Positions 47,101 through 56,591 of a stretch of 64,000 bases of DNA are shown here, piece by piece. The DNA is from Volutella citrinella. Taxonomy: Eukaryota > Ascomycota > Sordariomycetes > Hypocreales > Nectriaceae. The first letter of the stretch is position 1. Each line of letters starts with the position of its first letter. The notes under the pieces were generated by a model. That model ran no database searches and was not told the DNA's origin. It saw only the letters and a list, made by a program, of their open reading frames with translations. A program made the position numbers and the translations under genes. The stretch covers positions 3,162,001-3,226,000 of the forward strand of contig JAWZSP010000001.1 of the NCBI GenBank assembly GCA_034401135.1. Reading direction: 5' to 3'.

Positions 47101-49031
47101 GGCAGTTGACCTTGGCTCTCGGCCCCGCCGACCCCGGTCATAAGTCAGGTTAAGTCGCATCAGTCGCAAGCCAGACCCCGTCGCAGCACAAGCAGATAGG
47201 GCTATAGGTACTCGACCGTCCAACCAGGTACAGTACAAGCCGGGGGGGACGAGGTAACGGTCGGTCGAGGCCAAAGTCCTCGGCGGGCTGCTAGGGCTTT
47301 CGCCTCACCAAACGGAGCTGACTCCGTCCCCGATCTGGACATTGTGTATGGAGTGCTGCGCCAGCCAAACTCGATGCCGGGCGATACTCACCAGGTCCCG
47401 TCCCGCACTGCCGAGTACGAATCTTCTCCAAAGTTGAGCTCCCATCGAAGAGACCCTGGAGCAAGGGACCAAAGGCCCACCTGCCTTACCCAGGATGGAG
47501 CTTGGCCCCTGTACAGGTCCTTCACAGAGCAGTAGCTTCACTGACCTGCAGCACCTCTCAGCGGAGCGACGCAGCAACCCAGCCCACTCAGCTAACTCCA
47601 CTGCCAGCCACCCAACTCTCCACCGTCGTCACCACCCCATCGAGTCATTGCAATAGGAGCCAATTGATTTGCCCGGAGCCGCGCTTGGGCCACGGACGCC
47701 TCGTGGTTTCGATGCTAGGTTGGCACCGAATGCTTGCCCTGTTGTTCCGGCAGCTGTTTTGTTGTTTTTTTGCTGCTGCTTCCGGGTCGCCAGCTGGGGG
47801 GAAGCGATGGGTCCCAAGCTGGCGAGCTAGCCAAGGAAGCTTCCTTTGCCCCCATCCCAGAGCCTGGTGAAGCAAGGATTTGCTTCTCGCCCCGGGGCTA
47901 GAAGGCTGCCAGACAGCTTCTGACGCCGCCCTGTGATTGGCCCCCAGCGACTAGTCGTTCGACGGCGATCGCCCATTGCTCTGGAGCTCCCACTGGCTGC
48001 AGTATGTAGGTCTGGTGTCTGGCGTAGATGCCCGCACACCCGGTGTTACCAAACTCTGCTCTCCACGCCCAAGCGGCCCGGGTTGCCAGCCAGAGAGGGA
48101 GGTACTTGCTGTAGCACCGGCAAGTACATCGTCGCCAAGGTATCCCTCCCGCTCGTCGCTCCATGCTGGTGGTCCGTCCGGGATGATTTGAGTCGGGCGC
48201 CAGCGCGGCCTGTCGCCGGGTCATGAATGATGTGCCAGCTCCTCCCGGCATGACCTGTGACGGGGAAGAGCAGCTGCTTGCTGGGGGGGGTTCGTCCAAA
48301 GCTCTATTCCTGGTCCAAGGTCAGCCAGGCCAGCTCGGCGCACCACACACACAACTCACGCAACAGAAATAGGAACCACTCACACCTTCCCTCTAGCTCT
48401 GCTGGATCTGGGCCTCTGGCTGGCGGGCTGGCGGGCTGGCTGGCTCGTCCACTCACTCGCGCTCTCTGGGCTCTTACTCACAAGCTCTTTCACACGCCCT
48501 ACCCGAAAGCATCCATCCTTTGCCTCCTCCCACCTTCCGCTCTTTGCCTTCTTAGGTCCTGTCCTGCCTTCCCTTTCTCCCACCCTCTCGTCCGATCTTT
48601 CCCTTCCCTCCATCATCTTATCTCTCCACCTCGACCTGAGCCTCGACTTCTCCGTAGCAGCTCTACCTTACCAAACCTGCTACCTACTACCTGCCTTACC
48701 TATACCCCTCTGCAGGACGTACCCGCCAAGAGCACCTACCTACCTTGCCCAACTGACCTGCCTGCCTCTTTGTCTCATTCGCCTCTTCTCCTCTCACATC
48801 ACCTCGCCCCGTCGCAGGCCTGACCAAGTCCGAAACGGCTGCTGTATCACTTCCGCCCATGCTACGGGCAGGATCCCGCCGCCCTCGACAAGCTGCGCCT
48901 TGAAACACTACAGCTCTGCTTAGCTGCCTCATCGTCAATTGAATCCTTCATCTTCTCAATCTCGTTGTATCCTTCATCGCCTTCTCACTGCCCGACCCCA
49001 GCGACAAGCCATTGCGCTTGGTGGGGTCAAG
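44153..49031. other. 4.9 kb gene-free interval
   Basis: Between divergent genes. The longest open frame (46035-46937) begins with GTG and has a Cys/Trp/His/Arg-rich composition unlike real neighbours. A GGCT/GGCG tetranucleotide tract lies at 48416-48446. The last ~600 bases (48.4-49.0 kb) are strongly C/T-rich with CTACCTACTACCTGCC words, like the leader of the zinc-finger gene. No tRNA, TE ends or spliced protein frame is seen. Confidence 0.5.
48416..48446 (+). repeat. GGCT/GGCGGGCT tandem repeat
   Basis: CTGGCTGGCGGGCTGGCGGG continuing with GCTGGCTGGCTCG, a short tetranucleotide-based repeat upstream of the zinc-finger gene. Confidence 0.8.
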
Positions 49032-50747
49032 ATGCCGCCTCGATCATCTCTAACATCGTCCTTCTCAATCACGGACTCAAATAATGAGGTCGTCTGCCCT
49101 CTTCGAAATCAGGATGGCTCCAGCTGCCGCAAGCGATGTATCGGTGTAAGTTGTTCATGCTTCGTCCGCTGAGGCCTCGCGTTTCTTGTGGATTGGCTAC
49201 CGGCCTATTCACAATCGCTGCCTCCGCTTTCCTCGGCTCTCCTCTATCGATAGGGCGTGGGATGTCTAAGCTCAGCATTCCTGCTTGCTTCAGCTCACCA
49301 CCCTCAATGAGCCGACGTTCTGATAATTGATGCGATGCACAGGAAAAACGATATCGCTCCATGCAGGAGCACATTCGACGAGCACACCCAGAGCATTACA
49401 TCTCAAAACTTCCGGCCACTGAGGAGAGCTTCCTTCTCATGATCAACACCCCGCCGTCAGAGCGTCGCCATCCCGAACCAGGCTCGGCGCCGGCCACTCA
49501 AGGTTGGTTTCAATCAGCGCACTTCCAGACCTTACCTGTTGACGGTTGTCAAGGTTTTCACGAACGCCACAACTACCACCGCGATGAGTCGAGCAATCCG
49601 GGTACTCCCCGCCGGGTCGAAGACAACGGCGCTCATTCTGGACCTATGATCGGAACCGCTAGTGCAGCCGCGGCTCTAGCTGAGCTACATGGCGTGAAGA
49701 ATGAACGAGAGTCAGACTTCGATGGTGTAAGACAACCTTCACCACCTCTTGCCCGATTAATCATGAGGTTGCGAGCAATTGCATCCAGTTACTAAGTACT
49801 CGTTTCGAATATAGGATTATTACTCAGATCTGGATGGCCGACGACGACCACGGACATCCATCGAACTCCCCCCCCTCAACCTATCTAATCACGACATCAC
49901 TAGCGACCCGTACTCTTCAGCCAAGTCAAATCGGCACCGCGATTTCCTTCCGTCAATTCTTGCAAACTCTCCACCAGGTCGCTCATCCACCCTGCCACCA
50001 CTCCAGCGGCCACTAGGACCGAACAGACCACGAAAGCAGTCAATTACCAAACGTGGACGGGAAGCGCATCACAAGAAGAAGAACTCCCGTGGAACCGCAA
50101 GCGATTGGCTACGACGCATCCAAAACGACGAGCGATATAGACCAGGTAATGACCGCAAGGCCCTCTCTGCTGAACCATCTGCAGACTTTGGGAAACGATG
50201 GGAGGATCTGATCGATGCTGCGGACCAGGCCGCATCAGCTGCCGGAGACATTGACGAAGATCGCACACCCGTACGATCATATCCTGTCTCCTCAATCAGG
50301 CGCTTAGCTAACATCAACCAGATGCCTCAATCCCCTGTGTCAATTCATAGATCATCGCTACCACCTCATCAGCACCACCACTTCCAGCCAAACAGCTATC
50401 AAGCATCTCCACTCCAGCAGGCGCTTACCCCTCCATCTTATGGCCAAGACGCTGTCGAGCCGTTTCCCTCCGTGGAAAGTGGTGAGAGCGGCGAAAACTT
50501 CCATATCGGTTCTCGCGGTCTCTCTGACTCGTCGCCCACATACTCTGCTCAGACGATCCAGATCTATTGTGCGGCATGTCAAGGTTTCTCATTGTTGAAA
50601 GATTCGTATGCATGCACCGAATGTATCTGTGGCCTGTGTCCTACCTGTGTTGAGGTTCTCATGGCTGAGCATGGAGCTCGAAGGAAGTGTCCCCGCTGCG
50701 CTACCATCGGCGGACGGTTCAAGCCTTTCCAGCTCGACATTAGATGA
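49032..50747 (+). CDS. Uncharacterised fungal protein with N-terminal C2H2-like and C-terminal cysteine-rich zinc motifs
   Basis: Exons 49032-49145, 49343-49502, 49554-49726, 49815-50270, 50322-50747; introns 197, 51, 88 and 51 bases; 442 residues. The N-terminal motif uses Cys22, Cys32 or Cys36, His48 and His53 (VCPLRNQDGSSCRKRC, EHIRRAHPEHY), like a single degenerate zinc finger. The centre is disordered and basic. The C-terminal ~60 residues hold about nine cysteines in pairs (YCAACQG, CTECICGLCPTC, KCPRC), RING- or zinc-ribbon-like, ending in FKPFQLDIR. I associate this pairing with a conserved but unnamed Sordariomycete family, from memory. A nucleic-acid-binding or ubiquitin-ligase role is possible; neither is shown. 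Introns 2 and 4 are stop-free and 51 bases each, so reading through them is possible. Branch points (TTGAC, CTAAC) favour splicing. Confidence 0.8.
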
Positions 50748-51328
50748 AAGCTTCTTCTCGAGGCTTACACTATACGTTTTCCTACCCCTCTTTTCATTAT
50801 TTCTTCATTTCTGGGTGTTATTGGAGAATGGACGATATCACGCACGGCGCCAAGAGTTGCAAGCTGGTCACGTTGCATTATGACAACACAGTCCTAGCCC
50901 GACGACGATGAGCAATGGAAGCTCGTCCTATCATTGATTCGCAATATTTCTTTTGGCCTAGGGTATTTTGGATTTTGGGCTTCACGTTTTGGGCTTTCCT
51001 TTTTGGATATAGGATCTTCAAGAACGGACTGGAGTTTTGAAACGACACATTGGGCGGGATCAATTCCCTTTTTTTTCCTTTTCAGAATATCAAGTCGTTC
51101 ATTGGCGTATGCCGACACGCCGCATCCATCATTACAGACTCGTTTCGTAGTCCATGAATGAGTTGAATAAAGAATTCAAGATGAGACTGCGAGCTCCTTA
51201 TACATTACCATGCTTGAGATGAGGGGAAAACACTTTCCAAAGTGAGCTCACCGGGCGACATGACACTCTGACGAGGGAATATTGTCATAAAGGGCTATAT
51301 ATAACTACAAAATAACATCGTCTAGGCA
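50748..51328. other. Convergent 3' spacer
   Basis: About 0.6 kb, AT-richer than its surroundings, between the 3' ends of the zinc-finger gene and the Hep59-like gene. It consists of T-rich tracts and UTR-like sequence. No gene is seen. Confidence 0.6.
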
Positions 51329-52716
51329 TCACTTCCTTGCTTCTCTCTCCTTCTTCAGAAGTAGATCCCTCATGGCAGCTCTATCGTTTCGACTGCCGCC
51401 AAGCTTTGGTCCTTTCAGCACCTCCTCGTTTCCGGCGCGAGCAGGTTGTTTCGTCTGCTGCTGCTGCTTCCTTTGGAAAGCGCGATTCGCCACATCTTCG
51501 AGGAACTGCGTTTGAAACTGGCGGAGGAGCTTTTCATCGGCTGCCTCCTGGCCCTCTTCCGGATTGGAGGGACCGGCGGGCGGTTCTTCGGGGCGCTGGT
51601 ACACATCGACTAGTGGAGGGGGAGGTATGTTAGCCCGGGATAGAGACGGGAAGTCAAGGAGCGGACAAGACTCACGTCTGCTCTCGTGGAGAATCTCGTC
51701 AACGAGCTGGTCGCGCTTGATCGCATCGCTGCCGCGCCTGTTCCTCGGGCGCCACGGCGTGCCGTCGCGACGGAGCCTGGGCTTCTTGGCCCTCCGGTCG
51801 GAGCTTGCATCGTCAGATGCATGGCCAGGAGACGCAAGCCCGGTGGCGCGCTCCGTTCGGGCAATATTCTTCTGGCGCACCTCGTCGCCCAGCTCGACCT
51901 CCATCAGGTGCCCTTGCGTTGCGGCCTGCCCCGGCCGGAGCTTCGACGCGGGCGCGATCGGCGCGGGGGCAGCCGACGAAGACGATGCGGCGGTTTGAGC
52001 ATGCGAAGGCATAGGGCCACTCGGCGCGTTGCGGCTAGACAGGCGGGACTCTATGTATTCCATCCTTGACTGATTAGCTGGCGTGCCGGAGGCGGGTCGC
52101 AAACGGCTGGGCCGGTAACGTACATGTGTTTGTCGTCGAGGTCACGCAGCATACCCGTCTGGTGGGTGAAGCGCCTCGACACATCATTCATCGTTGCAGC
52201 GTCCTTCTCGAGAGGCACGGAGCCGGGGTCGTGCACCACGAGGCCCTGCTCGCTGCTGTCACCCAGCGCCGAGGTCGAGCTGAAGCCGACGCCGCGGCGA
52301 CGCCCACGCTGCGCGTTGCGCAGACGCAGCGCTGCGGCAACGGCGAACCCATCCTCCTCTTCGTCAGGGGTCGGTTCCTTCTTGCCGGCATCGAGGCCGG
52401 CCTTGTCTGCTGGCTGCGCGCCGGAGCCGCCGTCTCCATTCGCGCTCGTGGGCTCGATGGGGGCAGACGGCTCGGCTGCGTCGCTGCCTGTGCGCTGACG
52501 GTAGGCCTTGCGCTTCTTGCCGGCGCGAAACCGAATGGCGGTATCCGGAGCTTGGTCGCCAGCCCTAGAGGGCTCCATTTTATGTGCTTCTTTCGAGGGT
52601 GGCGCGTCGTCTTCTACCGATTCGTCGTCGTGGCTGCCATGATGAGAGTGGTGATTGTGATGGGTGAAGGAAACAGGCCTCGAAGCCGGCGCAGTGCCAG
52701 CCGGGGTTGACGGCAT
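51329..52716 (-). CDS. TLS1: Hep59/C9orf78 family splicing-associated protein (Tls1-like)
   Basis: Exons on the minus strand: 52716-52124, 52064-51676, 51609-51329; introns 59 and 66 bases; 420 residues. Family signatures: RFRAGKKRKAYRQR, AAALRLRNAQRGRRRGVGFSST, DVSRRFTHQTGMLRDLDDKHMMEYIESRL, and a basic bipartite stretch before LVDEILHES. The protein is mostly disordered and charged, with a Lys/Arg-rich C-terminus. Fission yeast Tls1 and human C9orf78 associate with spliceosomal Brr2/U5 and affect splice choice and telomeric silencing in the nucleus. The join CAC AT|G ATG GAA rebuilds the conserved KHMMxYIE. The 66-base second intron has no stop and a multiple-of-three length. The N-terminal ~55 residues before the conserved block (His/Ser-rich) are less certain. 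It starts head to head with the acylphosphatase gene. Confidence 0.88.
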
Positions 52717-52818
52717 CTTATCGATAAGATCAGCACCGAGTACCCGCTCGAGGGTACCCTGCCCCGCCGGACGCTATTCTCATACCTGCAATATCAAATC
52801 CCACAGTGAACATTGGCC
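52717..52818. promoter_or_regulatory. Very short divergent promoter between Hep59-like and acylphosphatase genes
   Basis: Only 102 bases separate the two start codons. The palindrome CTTATCGATAAG (52717-52728) touches the Hep59-like ATG. It contains two overlapping inverted GATAAG half-sites. Both leaders must be short or overlap the partner gene. Confidence 0.65.
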
Positions 52819-53302
52819 ATGACGAAACGAGTAATCTCTTTTCTGTGTTGCAGTTGATGTTTAGGGCGTTGACTTTGTCTAGGTTAAATTCGTCGTTGAA
52901 GGACGCGTTCAAGGTATGTACGAAGCTCTTTATATCGGGTGTAGGCATCGAGATTGACGTCATCTACAGGCGTTGGCTTCAGGTGTGTGGCAGAGGCGGC
53001 ACATTGCACGATCAATCATCTCATCGGAGGACAGGTATTTCACTCGTGAAAAGGCCCGAGAGCTCAAAGTGACGGGGTGGTGCCGGAACACCGCAGACAA
53101 GAAGGTGCGTCCCATCACGAGGCGGTGTCCTGAGCTATTCTCACATATTCAGGTTGAGGGTGAGGTCCAAGGGCCCGAGGATGTGCTGAGCAGATTCTTG
53201 AAGCACATCGACGACGGACCGAGCCATGCCAGGGTAGTCAGAGTCACGACCGAGGACAAGGATGTCGTCGATGGCGAGGCAACCTTCGACGTCGTACGCT
53301 GA
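52819..53302 (+). CDS. Acylphosphatase, split by four introns
   Basis: Exons 52819-52830 (12 bases), 52883-52913 (31), 52970-52982 (13), 53035-53104 (70), 53153-53302 (150); introns 52, 56, 52 and 48 bases; total 276 bases, 91 residues. The joined reading is MTKR|VKFVVEGRVQ-G|VGF-R|YFTREKAR...GWCRN..., the classic acylphosphatase core with catalytic Arg19 in GVGFR and Asn37 in GWCRN, and a normal length for the family. The enzyme hydrolyses acyl phosphates such as acetyl or 1,3-bisphosphoglyceryl phosphate in the cytosol. The catalytic arginine codon is split across the third intron (AG|G). Every intron starts with GT and ends with AG. The last exon alone (GEVQGPEDVLSRFLKHIDDGP) is enough to recognise the family; the small 5' exons are inferred from motif restoration. 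Confidence 0.9.
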
Positions 53303-53399
53303 ATGGTAGGCAACACCACATTGATTAACAAGACAAGTCGCTATGATGTTACATTGTACACTGTGCTATTCAAGAAATATGGCCAGCCGACGCGACGCC

Positions 53400-56330
53400 T
53401 TAAAATCCTCGTCCACGCCGCTTGATGACTGGCTTCCTCACAGCTCCTTGGGTCACAAACTTCTTCCCGTCAGACCCGACCTTTTTCTTCTGCGAGCGCT
53501 CTTCCTCGGCTTGCTTGCGGTCCTGCTCTCTCTTCTTGTCCTCGGCCATCTTGGCTTCAATCTCCATCTTGCGGTTGAATTCGGTCTCGGTAATACGCTT
53601 GTCCCGCACCGAATAGCCCTTCTCTTTTACTGAGTAGAAGACGCCTCCCAGATCCGCCAGCCAGTGGGGGTCCACTGCCGTCACGGTTGAAACATAGACC
53701 TTGGAGGTCAGGATCAGCTCGTGGTACACTACGTAGTCGGGCGGGTGCCCGGCGTAGAGGGCGCTCGTGGGATGCAACTGCACCCCGAGGTTCGTTCGGA
53801 GGTTGATGTACTCGCCAGAGCCCTTGTACTTGGCGGCCTGGTGGTAGTATCCGGAGCAGATGCATTTGCGGATAAGGTCCCAGTCCATGCCGCAGCTAAT
53901 GAGCTGCATCTTTTGCATCCGGATGATATCCATCAGTTGCTCTCGGATTTCCTTTGCTCGCCGGAGCGACTTGGGGTGCAGGAAATGCTTGATGCACCAG
54001 CCGTCCGAGTATCCGTTGGTTTTCCAGGCCGAGTATACTTGGAGGTAGGTCAAGTGGTCTGACTCGTGCACCCAGAACTTCTCCCGCTGTGCGTCTGCCT
54101 CGTCTTGCCTTTCCTTTGGGCGGTAAAACACATTCGGCACAGACAGCATGGACACAATGGTGATCATCTCCTCACTGCACCCGTACTCCTCGGCAGTAAT
54201 CAAGAGTTTCGACAGGGACGGGTCCATGGGAAACGCGCTCATCTTCCGTCCAAGCTCTGTGAGCTCCCCGAGGTTGTCCAGAGCCCCTAGCGCCCAGAGA
54301 TCAAACATGGAGGTCGTGATGGTATCCTGAGGAGGGGGGTCCATGAAGTCGAAATCCAGGAGATCCTTCACCCCCAACGACTTCAGCATTAGGACGGTAT
54401 TCGCCAGGTTCGTTCGCTGGATCTCAGGAATCGTCTGTATGTAGAGCTCCTCCTTGAACGCCTTCTCGGTATAGAGACGAAACGCCTTGCCTGGTCCCGT
54501 TCGGCCAGCACGGCCGGATCGCTGCCCAGAGTTTGCCTGGGAAATGGGCGTGATTTGCAGTGTGTCCATGCCCATCTTGGGGTTGTACACTTTCATCTTG
54601 GAGTATCCCGCGTCCACGACATACTTGATGCCGTCAACTGTCAGACTCGTCTCGGCAATGTTGGTGGCAACAATACACTTGCGAACGCCGGGTGCCGCGC
54701 GGTCAAAGATCTTGGCCTGGAGATCTGCGGGCATCTGACTGTAGATTGGAAGGATGCTCAGCTTGGGGGGGTCATTCAGAGCATCAAGGCGCTTCTGCAC
54801 CAGCTCGCAGGTGATCTCAATGTCCTCCTGGCCAGTCATGAACACCAAGATATCTCCCGCATCCATCGACACGTGGATTGCCAGCACCTGCTGCACTGCT
54901 TGGTCAACATAATCCTCGACCGGAGATCGGTGAAACATGACGTCGACTGGGAAAGTCCGGCCTGGAATGGTGAACTCGGGTGCGCCGCCGAAAAAGTCCG
55001 AGAATCTCTTCGAGTTCATCGTGGCAGAGGTGACAATGAGCTTGAGGTCCCGGCGCCTCTGCAGGATCTTCTTGAACAGGCCCATCAAGATATCAGTGTT
55101 CAGGGCACGTTCGTGGGCTTCGTCCATGATGATGCAGGAATACCTGTCCAGATCAGACTCGTTGAGCGATTCTCGAAGCAAGACGCCGTCAGTCATGTAT
55201 TTGATCACCGTCTCCTTGCTGGTGCAGTCTTCAAATCGAATGGCATAACCAACGGTGCTGCCGAGTCGGCACTCCATTTCCTCTGCCACACGCTTGGCGA
55301 CACTCATCGCAGCCACTCGTCGCGGTTGGGTGCATCCAATCATTCCCGACTTCCCATAGCCGTCCTCGTGTAGGAACTGGGTTAGCTGTGTTGTCTTGCC
55401 CGAGCCAGTCTCTCCCACCACGATGATGACTTGGTTTTCTCGGATAACCCTGAGCAGGTCCTCCCGAACGGCAAAGGCTGGCAAGTACTCCCGCTGCTCC
55501 CTAAGTGATTTGCTCTGACTGAAGTTGCTTGCGCCCTCGTTCTTCTTCATGTGCTCGCTGAACTTGTTGCCCTTCTTCTCTCCTTCTGCCGGGGCCGCGT
55601 CGTCCTCGGCGGGGACGGGCAGCGCACTGTCGCCATCCTCGTCCTTTGCGCCCATGATGTTCCCAAGCGTTGTTCCGGTGATGCTGGTGGCCTGCTGAGC
55701 TTGCCTCTGACGCTCCCTCTGCTGCCGCGCCTCCTTGACGACCTTGCTTCCCTTCCTGCTGAAGACAGCCATGTCGCTCTGGTAGTCGCGCACAGCTGGT
55801 ACTGGCTCAAGCTGCTTGGTGAAAATGGTTCGCCCGTCCAAGAATGGCGGCCGCAGGTCGTGCACCAGGAGATGGATGCGAGTCGCTTCTTCATCGTCAA
55901 AGTCGGCCTCCATGTCTCGGCGCTGCGCAACTCCCGACACAAGCATTCGGTTCGTCTCCCAGGCATCGTTTTCTCGCTGTCGCTGCTCCCTTCGCGCGTC
56001 GTACCGGCTGGCCATCTTCTCGGCGCGTGCTGATTCTTGCCGCTGGCTCTCCCAGGCAGATGTCTCGTACGAAGCAAAGGGGTTGTGGCTGTCATCGCCA
56101 AAGGTGTGTCCGCCGAGCTCATCTCCGCCGTACCAGTCGCGATCAAGCGCTCTCGAGTCCTCGTCGGTCGGCTCGGGTTCGTTGTAATCTCGAGGCGGCG
56201 TCGACACGTTTTGCGACAGGCCGCGAGGAGTTGATCCACGCGATCCATTTTGAAACCTCGGTCGAGGGCGGCCGGATTCTAGTCGCCTCCTCTTGGGGTT
56301 ATACGCATCGTACTCTCTATCCTCACCCAT
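53400..56330 (-). CDS. PRP16: PRP16 (DHX38) DEAH-box spliceosomal RNA helicase
   Basis: One uninterrupted exon, 976 residues. The N-terminal ~280 residues carry the Prp16-specific block [20 protein letters not shown] (169-188) and [18 protein letters not shown]. Helicase motifs: Walker [10 protein letters not shown] (306-314), DEAH (403-406), SAT (435-437) and motif [10 protein letters not shown] (603-610). The ratchet and OB-fold regions run to a Lys-rich tail (KRRGRGF). Prp16 drives ATP-dependent remodelling of the spliceosome after the first catalytic step and proofreads branch-site choice. There are no introns in a region where almost every neighbour is intron-rich. The stop is 97 bases from the converging acylphosphatase stop, and the start is 261 bases from the divergent PWP1 start. 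Confidence 0.96.
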   Translation of the reverse strand: MGEDREYDAYNPKRRRLESGRPRPRFQNGSRGSTPRGLSQNVSTPPRDYNEPEPTDEDSRALDRDWYGGDELGGHTFGDDSHNPFASYETSAWESQRQESARAEKMASRYDARREQRQRENDAWETNRMLVSGVAQRRDMEADFDDEEATRIHLLVHDLRPPFLDGRTIFTKQLEPVPAVRDYQSDMAVFSRKGSKVVKEARQQRERQRQAQQATSITGTTLGNIMGAKDEDGDSALPVPAEDDAAPAEGEKKGNKFSEHMKKNEGASNFSQSKSLREQREYLPAFAVREDLLRVIRENQVIIVVGETGSGKTTQLTQFLHEDGYGKSGMIGCTQPRRVAAMSVAKRVAEEMECRLGSTVGYAIRFEDCTSKETVIKYMTDGVLLRESLNESDLDRYSCIIMDEAHERALNTDILMGLFKKILQRRRDLKLIVTSATMNSKRFSDFFGGAPEFTIPGRTFPVDVMFHRSPVEDYVDQAVQQVLAIHVSMDAGDILVFMTGQEDIEITCELVQKRLDALNDPPKLSILPIYSQMPADLQAKIFDRAAPGVRKCIVATNIAETSLTVDGIKYVVDAGYSKMKVYNPKMGMDTLQITPISQANSGQRSGRAGRTGPGKAFRLYTEKAFKEELYIQTIPEIQRTNLANTVLMLKSLGVKDLLDFDFMDPPPQDTITTSMFDLWALGALDNLGELTELGRKMSAFPMDPSLSKLLITAEEYGCSEEMITIVSMLSVPNVFYRPKERQDEADAQREKFWVHESDHLTYLQVYSAWKTNGYSDGWCIKHFLHPKSLRRAKEIREQLMDIIRMQKMQLISCGMDWDLIRKCICSGYYHQAAKYKGSGEYINLRTNLGVQLHPTSALYAGHPPDYVVYHELILTSKVYVSTVTAVDPHWLADLGGVFYSVKEKGYSVRDKRITETEFNRKMEIEAKMAEDKKREQDRKQAEEERSQKKKVGSDGKKFVTQGAVRKPVIKRRGRGF

Positions 56331-56591
56331 TTTAGGGGAGTTTATGTCGTCAAATCAGTAAATAAACGAGTGGCCCGGTCCAGATGGAGCAGAGCCATAG
56401 ATGCGAAGGATAGCATGGGCATGTTTATTTGATGGAGCTGACCACGAAGTTTACCCGATAGCGCTCCGCTCCTTATCGATAACACCCCACCTGGAAATTT
56501 TTGGAGGAAAAATAATTATATTGATGGTTGAGTGTCCCACGTCCCCATCAGTTCAGCGATACCCTCCAAGATACCCCAAACGACATTTACG
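56331..56591. promoter_or_regulatory. Divergent promoter between PRP16 and PWP1
   Basis: Only 261 bases separate the start codons. It contains TTATCGATAA at 56473-56482 and GAAATTTTT at 56494-56502. The latter resembles the RRPE element of ribosome-biogenesis promoters defined in yeast. An AT-rich stretch (AAATAATTATATTG) follows, 75-90 bases before PWP1. Confidence 0.6.
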
